Shown: positions 7,040-11,582 of the stretch, piece after piece
Layout of the letters: the number at the start of each line of letters is the position of its first letter
Numbering within the stretch: position 1 is the first letter of the stretch
Assembly (NCBI GenBank): GCA_043760535.1
Contig: JAYUOV010000198.1
Location: forward strand, 1-11,582
Reading direction: 5' to 3'
Length of the DNA: 11,582 bases
Source of the DNA: JAZKFT01 sp043760535
Lineage (GTDB): Bacteria > Bacteroidota > Bacteroidia > Chitinophagales > Chitinophagaceae
The notes under the pieces: generated by a model
What the model was told of the DNA's origin: nothing
Database searches by the model: none
The model's input: the letters and a program-made list of their open reading frames with translations, nothing else
Translations under genes and position numbers: made by a program

Positions 7040-8581
7040 ATGAAAATAAAAAGCATCATTCTGGTTGTAGCAATCAGCGCCATTACGGCAATTTTAAGTG
7101 TGTGGGGCTTTGGTAAATGGAGCCAAAGTAACAGTAATTATCTTCAGCAACCGGGTAAAATACCCGCCAATTATGCAGCCTTTTACGAAGGTGGCGAAAA
7201 GGTTACAGGCGGCGTTCCTATTGACTTTACAGCCGCAGCGGCATCGGCTACACCTGCAGTGGTACACATTAAAACAAAAATAAATGCCCGTACCGTTAGC
7301 AATGGTAATTCCCAACGCCGCAATCCATTTTCCGATTTATTTGGCGATGATGTTTTCGGCGATATGTTTGGTCAGCGAGGCCCGCAGGTAATACCAGAAC
7401 AAAGAGCTAGTGGAAGCGGTGTAATAATTACCGACGATGGTTACATAGTGACCAACAACCACGTAATAGAAAATGCCAACGAAATAAATGTTACGCTTAA
7501 TAACAAGCAGATTTACAAAGCAGAATTAATAGGTACCGATCCCAGTAGCGATTTAGCGGTGCTTAAAATTACTGGTACTAACCTGCCATATATGGTGCTT
7601 GGAAATAGCGATGAAGTCAAGCTAGGGCAGTGGTGTCTTGCAATTGGTTATCCGCTTACATTGGATGTAACCGTTACCGCAGGTATTGTAAGTGCCAAAG
7701 CCAGAAGCCTTAGCATCAATGCCAGAAAAAGTAATTCTCCTATTGAATCTTTTATACAAACAGATGCTGCCGTAAACCAGGGCAATAGCGGTGGAGCGTT
7801 AGTAGATACGGAGGGAAGATTAATTGGTATTAATTCTGCCATTGCCTCCCCTACAGGTTCTTACGCAGGTTATAGTTATGCCATTCCCGTAAATATTGTA
7901 AAGAAAATAGTGGGTGATTTAAAAAAGTTTGGTGCGGTACAAAGGGCTTATTTAGGCCTTAGTTACCCTAATGAAAATCTTAGCGATGAACAGAAAAAAG
8001 AATTAGGTATTAAAGATGGATACGGTGTTTTTGTTTTAGATGTGGCCAATGATGGTGCTGCTTTTGGTGCAGGTATTAAAAAAGGAGACATCATTACAGG
8101 CATTAATGGGGTAAAAGTAAATGCTGCCCCCGAAATGATAGAGCAGGTAGCCAACTACAAACCGGGCGACAAAATTACCATTACCTACCTCCGTGATGGA
8201 AAAGAAAAAAACGCCAACATTACCCTGAAAAACAAGAGTGGCAATTACGAGATAGTAAAAAATGCCAGTGCAGCAGACCTTAACGAGAAACTAGGTGGCG
8301 AATTAGAGAACTACGATAAAAAAAAATCTGCCGCAGTAGGTATAGATGGTGGTGTACTTATAAAAAAGATAACAGGCGGTGCTTTAAAATCGAGCAAAAT
8401 ACAGGACGGATTTGTGGTAACCGAAGTAAATGGCACAACAGTAACTACGGTAGCAGAATTAAAAGCTGCACTGAATAGTGGACAGGGAATATTTAGGTTA
8501 AAAGGTGTGTACCCACCCGAAAGCTATGTATATGGCTATACTTTAACCCTAGGTAATTTGGATGATGAACAACAGCCATAA
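7040..8581 (+). CDS. DegP/DegQ/HtrA-type periplasmic serine protease
   Basis: A 513-residue Do-family protease and probable chaperone for misfolded envelope proteins. Residues 1-25 form a signal peptide or uncleaved anchor (MKIKSIILVV then a hydrophobic stretch), so the protein acts in the periplasm. The trypsin-like domain (about 62-295) carries the catalytic triad H141 (TNNHV), D171 (SSDLAVLK) and S250 (GNSGGALV). Residues 92-118 form a Phe/Asp/Gly-rich loop corresponding to the DegP LA loop. A clear PDZ domain follows at about 300-395 and a more divergent second one at about 415-505. Length and order match DegP/DegQ. The ATG at 7040 follows an A-rich stretch, AAAAAAAGGAATACC, whose AAGGA could serve as a weak ribosome site. 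Two palindromes upstream suggest regulation. The gene appears monocistronic. Confidence 0.96.
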   Translation: MKIKSIILVVAISAITAILSVWGFGKWSQSNSNYLQQPGKIPANYAAFYEGGEKVTGGVPIDFTAAAASATPAVVHIKTKINARTVSNGNSQRRNPFSDLFGDDVFGDMFGQRGPQVIPEQRASGSGVIITDDGYIVTNNHVIENANEINVTLNNKQIYKAELIGTDPSSDLAVLKITGTNLPYMVLGNSDEVKLGQWCLAIGYPLTLDVTVTAGIVSAKARSLSINARKSNSPIESFIQTDAAVNQGNSGGALVDTEGRLIGINSAIASPTGSYAGYSYAIPVNIVKKIVGDLKKFGAVQRAYLGLSYPNENLSDEQKKELGIKDGYGVFVLDVANDGAAFGAGIKKGDIITGINGVKVNAAPEMIEQVANYKPGDKITITYLRDGKEKNANITLKNKSGNYEIVKNASAADLNEKLGGELENYDKKKSAAVGIDGGVLIKKITGGALKSSKIQDGFVVTEVNGTTVTTVAELKAALNSGQGIFRLKGVYPPESYVYGYTLTLGNLDDEQQP

Positions 8582-8601
8582 TTTAATTGTAAATCTTAAA
8601 A

Positions 8602-8633
8602 TAATAACCCTGCCAGTTTTGGTGGGGTTATTA
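8602..8633. terminator. Terminator hairpin between htrA and the HsdR-N-like gene
   Basis: Arms TAATAACCC (8602-8610) and GGGTTATTA (8625-8633) pair perfectly over a 14-base loop, which itself can form a short CC/GG pairing. The element sits 20 bases after the htrA stop in a convergent junction. The T-run is better on the minus-strand side (TTTT following), while on the plus side it is followed by GTTAAAA. It could act in both directions, with htrA termination less certain. Confidence 0.6.
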
Positions 8634-8667
8634 GTTAAAAAAATATATAAAGAGCATCTTTATATAT
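8634..8667 (-). terminator. Intrinsic terminator overlapping the stop of the HsdR-N-like gene
   Basis: A perfect 11-base stem, ATATATAAAGA (8643-8653) and TCTTTATATAT (8657-8667), surrounds loop GCA. On the minus strand the hairpin is followed at once by a run of T (A-run at 8637-8643 on the plus strand). The TAA of the leftward gene (8660-8662) lies inside the stem. The stem is nearly all A-T, so it is weak alone, but the next hairpin downstream backs it up. Confidence 0.6.
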
Positions 8668-9094
8668 ACCCCGGCATTGTATCTATTTCTGTAAAAGCTG
8701 GCAACAACTGAAAGCCGCGGGTAAAACTGCCATTGGTAATTACAAGATAGCTTACTTGCAAAGCCTGATTGTACCGCATTACCTGATGCAGCACGGGTTC
8801 ATCAAGTGTTATATCCATAGCCTTACACTCTACCAGCATCCATGGTTTGCCGGCACGGTTATAAATGGCTATATCAAAGCGTTTGCGAACATCGCCGAGC
8901 ACAATTTCTCTTTCAATACTAATAAGGGAAGCGGGGTAATCCAGCACTTGTATCAGCCACTGCAAAAAATTTTGCCGCACCCATTCTTCCGGCGTAAGCA
9001 CTATCCAAATTTTACGAATGGGATCAAACACAAGTTCCTTTCCATCTTGTTGCTTTATCTTAAAATCGTGTGTGGGAAAATGTACAAGTATCAT
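8660..9094 (-). CDS. Small protein with HsdR N-terminal-like PD-(D/E)XK fold (HSDR_N_2)
   Basis: A protein of 144 residues from the ATG at 9092-9094. An upstream in-frame ATG at 9142 would add 16 residues (MNLLSAICKC...), but MILVHFPTHDFKIK is the likely true N-terminus because relatives begin with a short strand just before the KxxDGKELVFDPIRK segment. The sequence LTPEEWVRQNFLQWLI, then YPASLISIEREI, then KRFDIAIYN...PWMLVECKA, matches the domain found at the N-terminus of type I restriction subunits. The D of RFDIA and E-x-K of VECKA would be the nuclease-type acidic and lysine residues. No helicase domain, methylase or specificity subunit is present, so this is a stand-alone protein common in Bacteroidota, not a restriction system. 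Its role is unknown. Confidence 0.85.
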   Translation of the reverse strand: MILVHFPTHDFKIKQQDGKELVFDPIRKIWIVLTPEEWVRQNFLQWLIQVLDYPASLISIEREIVLGDVRKRFDIAIYNRAGKPWMLVECKAMDITLDEPVLHQVMRYNQALQVSYLVITNGSFTRGFQLLPAFTEIDTMPGYI

Positions 9095-9133
9095 CGCACA
9101 AAAGTATTTGTTACATTTACAGATAGCTGATAA

Positions 9134-9254
9134 AAGATTCAAGGTTAAAAATTCAAGTAATAAGATTCAAGGTTCAAGAAGATTTAAGGAACAAGTTGCA
9201 GGTTTCAAGGAACAAGTTTTTAAGATTCAAGAACCAAGTTTCAAGGTTCAAAGA
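9134..9254. repeat. Degenerate TTCAAG-rich tandem repeat tract
   Basis: About 120 bases built from variants of TTCAAGGTTCAAG and AAGGAACAAGTT. AAGATTCAAGGTT occurs at 9134-9146 and again at 9162-9174. AAGGAACAAGTT occurs at 9186-9197 and 9207-9218, and AAGAACCAAGTT at 9229-9240, giving steps of 21 and 22 bases. The tract fills the gap between the HsdR-N-like gene and AMP nucleosidase. Copies have diverged and there are no unique spacers, so it is not a CRISPR array. Similar TTCAAG strings are, from memory, intergenic repeats in Chitinophagaceae; this was not searched. Confidence 0.7.
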
Positions 9255-9368
9255 ATTGGCCGGAAGCTTAACTATCTGAGATTTAGGTAGGATATTGATA
9301 CCCTTTTTTATAAAAAAATCTGTGATAATAACTTCAATCCGTGTTATTAGTGTGCTAAAAAAATAATT

Positions 9369-10139
9369 ATGAAAACAAAAGAAGAAATAGTAAACAACTG
9401 GCTGCCGAGATATACCGGCGAAAAGCTGGAGAACTTTGGTGAGTACATTTTACTTACCAATTTTAGCAACTACGTAAAAATGTTTGCCCAGTGGAATGGC
9501 GTGGAAATAGTGGGTGCCGACCGCCCCATGCAATGTGCCACTGCAGGCGGCATTACCATTATTAATTTTGGTATGGGTAGCCCCGGCGCAGCTACTGTAA
9601 TGGATCTGCTTAGTGCCATCCACCCAAAGGCTGTATTGTTTTTGGGTAAATGCGGTGGTCTTAAAAAACGCAATTCCATCGGCGATTTAATACTACCCAT
9701 TGCAGCCATCCGTGGCGAAGGTACCAGCAACGATTACTTTCCGCCAGAGGTGCCGGCACTACCAGCTTTTGCATTACAAAAAGCCATCAGCACCACCATT
9801 AGAGATTACAATTGCGACTACTGGACAGGCACTTGCTACACCACCAACCGCCGTGTGTGGGAGCATGATGAAGCATTTAAAGAATACCTGCAAAAAGTAC
9901 GTGCCTACGCCATAGATATGGAAACGGCTACCATTTTTACCGTAGGCTTTTACAATAAAATTTCTACTGGTGCATTGCTACTGGTAAGCGACAGCCCCAT
10001 GGTGCCAGAAGGTGTAAAAACCGAAGCCAGCGATGCTAAAGTAACGACCGAATTTGTAGAACGTCACCTCAAAATCGGTATCGATTCGCTAAAACAATTA
10101 ATGAATCAGGGATTAACCGTAAGGCATTTGCAGTTTTAA
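9369..10139 (+). CDS. amn: AMP nucleosidase (short Bacteroidota form)
   Basis: AMP nucleosidase splits AMP into adenine and ribose 5-phosphate, a purine salvage and adenylate-balance reaction in the cytoplasm. The 256-residue protein has the nucleoside-phosphorylase-like fold. FGMGSPGAATVMDLL (about 67-81) and FLGKCGGLKKRNSIGDLILP (about 95-114) shape the phosphate and nucleoside site. AIDMETATIF (about 181-190) carries the conserved Met-Glu that binds ribose, and SDSPM (about 211-215) holds the acidic residue near the base. It lacks the N-terminal regulatory domain of the roughly 480-residue enterobacterial Amn, which is normal in this phylum. The ATG at 9369 follows AT-rich leader sequence. 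The toxin-antitoxin genes begin 24 bases after its stop, so they may share its transcript. Confidence 0.92.
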   Translation: MKTKEEIVNNWLPRYTGEKLENFGEYILLTNFSNYVKMFAQWNGVEIVGADRPMQCATAGGITIINFGMGSPGAATVMDLLSAIHPKAVLFLGKCGGLKKRNSIGDLILPIAAIRGEGTSNDYFPPEVPALPAFALQKAISTTIRDYNCDYWTGTCYTTNRRVWEHDEAFKEYLQKVRAYAIDMETATIFTVGFYNKISTGALLLVSDSPMVPEGVKTEASDAKVTTEFVERHLKIGIDSLKQLMNQGLTVRHLQF

Positions 10140-10163
10140 TGATGTAGTTTTAAAATAAAAAAG

Positions 10164-10400
10164 ATGGAATTAGTACTTGAAATTTCCGACGAAAAGCTGA
10201 AGGAGCTTGATATACATGAAAGCAGAATAACCTTTGATGAATTACAGGCCAAAATGGCTGCTGAAAAAGCTAAATTATTTTTTAAAAATACCAATTTAAA
10301 CCCCATTGTAACAAAAGAAAATGAGGAAGAAGAAATTGAGATTTTTAATTTGGTAAGAGAGGAGCAACGAGCTTATTACAATACTGCAAAAGATGCTTAA
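10164..10400 (+). CDS. Putative antitoxin of a PIN-domain toxin-antitoxin pair
   Basis: A 78-residue acidic protein, rich in Glu and Lys and predicted largely helical, with a run of six Glu/Asn residues near position 53. No DNA-binding motif is recognisable with certainty. The antitoxin role is inferred from position: its stop overlaps the start of the PIN-domain gene by 8 bases, a typical translationally coupled antitoxin-toxin order. It would bind and block the toxin, probably through its C-terminal part. The ATG follows AAAAAAG and no strong ribosome site is visible. The pair looks AT-richer than amn. Confidence 0.7.
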   Translation: MELVLEISDEKLKELDIHESRITFDELQAKMAAEKAKLFFKNTNLNPIVTKENEEEEIEIFNLVREEQRAYYNTAKDA

Positions 10401-10824
10401 GCTTGTTTTGGATACAAATATTATCGTTTCTTCTTGTATTGGAAATGGATATAGCAAACGCATTGCGGATGCAATTCTTTTACAAAATGCGGTATTCGAA
10501 ATTTGCGTTTCCGATATTTTGATTTTGGAATACCAAAGAGTGAGCAATTACAAGCACATACTAAAAAAGTATCCTTCTTATGGCCAAAAAATGAATGAAA
10601 TGTTTGAGCTATTAGCAATACCTGCTACAACTTTTTATCCTACTGAAACGATTTCAATTTTAAAGGACGAAACAGATAATAGATTACTAGAACTTGCCAC
10701 TACAGCAAATGCCCACTATCTCATTACGGGCAATCATCTTGACTTTAACATTTCAGAATTTAACAATACTAAAATCATTTCACCTAAAGACTTTTGGCAA
10801 CTATTTTTGAATGGTAAATTATAG
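10393..10824 (+). CDS. PIN-domain toxin (putative ribonuclease, COG1569-like)
   Basis: A 143-residue single-domain PIN protein, the usual size for type II toxins of the VapC-like superfamily, which cleave RNA with Mg ions held by acidic residues. Visible candidates are D7 in LVLDTNIIVSS, E46 in DILILEYQRV, D92/D95 in KDETDNRLLELA and D117 in TGNHLDF. In many relatives the last motif is TGD; here it is TGN, with D117 three residues later, a variant I recall in Bacteroidota members of this family. Catalytic activity is therefore likely but not certain. It is translationally coupled to the preceding antitoxin by the 8-base overlap, and its stop lies only 2 bases before the ABC ATPase start, so it seems to sit in an operon-like run. 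Confidence 0.85.
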   Translation: MLKLVLDTNIIVSSCIGNGYSKRIADAILLQNAVFEICVSDILILEYQRVSNYKHILKKYPSYGQKMNEMFELLAIPATTFYPTETISILKDETDNRLLELATTANAHYLITGNHLDFNISEFNNTKIISPKDFWQLFLNGKL

Positions 10825-10826
10825 CA

Positions 10827-11582
10827 ATGCTTCCTCTCCTTTCCATACAAAATCTCGACATTGCCTTTCGCTCCGAAACTGGCACAAATACTGCTGTTCA
10901 AAACTTGAACCTAGATGTAAACCGGGGCGAACTGGTAGCAGTAGTAGGCGAATCTGGCTCCGGCAAATCGGTTACTTCTTTATCTATTTTGCAGCTATTG
11001 CCAAAGGCAAATACTATTTATGCCAATGGTAAAATACTATTTGCCCCCGATGGCGAAAAAGTTGCCGATTTGTTACATACATCGAATGCTGATTTGCAAG
11101 CATTAAGAGGCAATCGCATTGCTATGATTTTTCAGGAGCCCATGAGTAGCCTAAACCCGGTAATCACCTGTGGCCAACAAGTGATGGAAGCCATTTTACA
11201 ACACAGAAAAATAAACAAAACCGAAGCGAAAAAACAAACCATAGAACTATTTGAAAATGTAAAATTACCCTTGCCGGAAGCCATGTTCAGCCGCTATCCT
11301 CACCAGTTAAGCGGTGGGCAAAAACAGCGAGTAATGATAGCCATGGCCATTAGCTGCAAGCCGCATCTGCTTATTTGCGATGAGCCCACAACAGCACTAG
11401 ATGTAACCGTACAAAACACCATTCTTTTACTTATTAAAGAGCTGCAGACAAAAGAAAATATTGGCGTTATTTTCATTACCCACGATTTGAGTGTAGTAGG
11501 GCAGATAGCAGACCGCATTGTGGTTCTTTATAAGGGCAATATTGTGGAAACAGGCAATACTGCCGACATCTTTCTACGCCCT
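10827..11582 (+). CDS. Oligopeptide/dipeptide-type ABC transporter ATPase (partial)
   Basis: The first 252 residues of an ABC ATPase; the frame is open to the window edge. Residues 1-50 end in Walker A GESGSGKS (41-48). The Q-loop is FQEPMSSLNP (about 102-111), the signature LSGGQKQRV at 161-169, Walker B LLICDEP at 181-187, the D-loop TALD, and the H-loop ITHDLS (H219). The SLNP and EPTTALDVTVQ words are diagnostic of the DppD/OppD/GsiA group, which powers uptake of peptides, nickel or glutathione. In Bacteroidota this gene is often a fusion of two ATPase halves, so a second half may follow outside the window. The ATG at 10827 is chosen because MLPLLSIQNLDIAF aligns with the family N-terminus. 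Permease genes are not seen. The substrate cannot be told from sequence. Confidence 0.93.
   Translation, partial: MLPLLSIQNLDIAFRSETGTNTAVQNLNLDVNRGELVAVVGESGSGKSVTSLSILQLLPKANTIYANGKILFAPDGEKVADLLHTSNADLQALRGNRIAMIFQEPMSSLNPVITCGQQVMEAILQHRKINKTEAKKQTIELFENVKLPLPEAMFSRYPHQLSGGQKQRVMIAMAISCKPHLLICDEPTTALDVTVQNTILLLIKELQTKENIGVIFITHDLSVVGQIADRIVVLYKGNIVETGNTADIFLRP

Noticed and set aside
9134..9254. CRISPR array
   Set aside because: Units are degenerate and nearly contiguous, there are no unique spacers of constant length, and no cas genes are nearby.
9018..9290. 90-codon plus-strand frame through the TTCAAG tract
   Set aside because: Its Lys/Gln/Phe-rich product simply translates the repeats and overlaps the HsdR-N-like gene in antisense.

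Overview
The window looks like chromosomal DNA of a Bacteroidota bacterium, most likely of the Chitinophagaceae type. Supporting signs are the short AMP nucleosidase, a LuxC-family acyl-CoA reductase divergent from an Alvin-type ferredoxin, a stand-alone CCG iron-sulfur protein whose sequence matches the C-terminal part of larger membrane Fe-S reductases, A/T-rich translation starts without clear Shine-Dalgarno sequences, and one -7/-33-like promoter of the Bacteroidota kind. The taxonomic placement is inferred from gene content, not from a marker search. Most genes are core metabolism or housekeeping.

Layout. Positions 1-3069 are on the minus strand: the N-terminal 210 residues of an NtrC-type sigma-54 response regulator (cut by the window edge), an AT-rich SMC/OLD-like ATPase with a possible degenerate TOPRIM region, and the CCG Fe-S protein. 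A 500-base gap (3070-3569) holds inverted repeats and a two-hairpin element just before pyrG. CTP synthase (3570-5222, plus) ends in a strong intrinsic terminator. A ferredoxin (minus) and an acyl-CoA reductase (plus) diverge from a shared region of about 100 bases. A DegP/HtrA-type periplasmic serine protease (7040-8581) follows. It converges on a small HsdR-N-like protein (8660-9094, minus), with two hairpins between them. Upstream of that protein lies a degenerate TTCAAG-rich repeat tract (9134-9254).

The right end (9369-11582, plus) is a tightly packed run: AMP nucleosidase, an antitoxin-like 78-residue protein, a PIN-domain toxin, and the start of an oligopeptide-type ABC ATPase that leaves the window. 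The gaps are 24 bases, an 8-base overlap and 2 bases, so the toxin-antitoxin pair appears to sit inside a larger transcription unit.

I see no CRISPR array, rRNA, tRNA, complete insertion sequence or phage module. The best candidates for unusual biology are the lone OLD-like ATPase (a possible solitary defence nuclease), the hairpin element in the pyrG leader, the TTCAAG repeat tract and the embedded toxin-antitoxin pair. None of them proves a new system on sequence alone.
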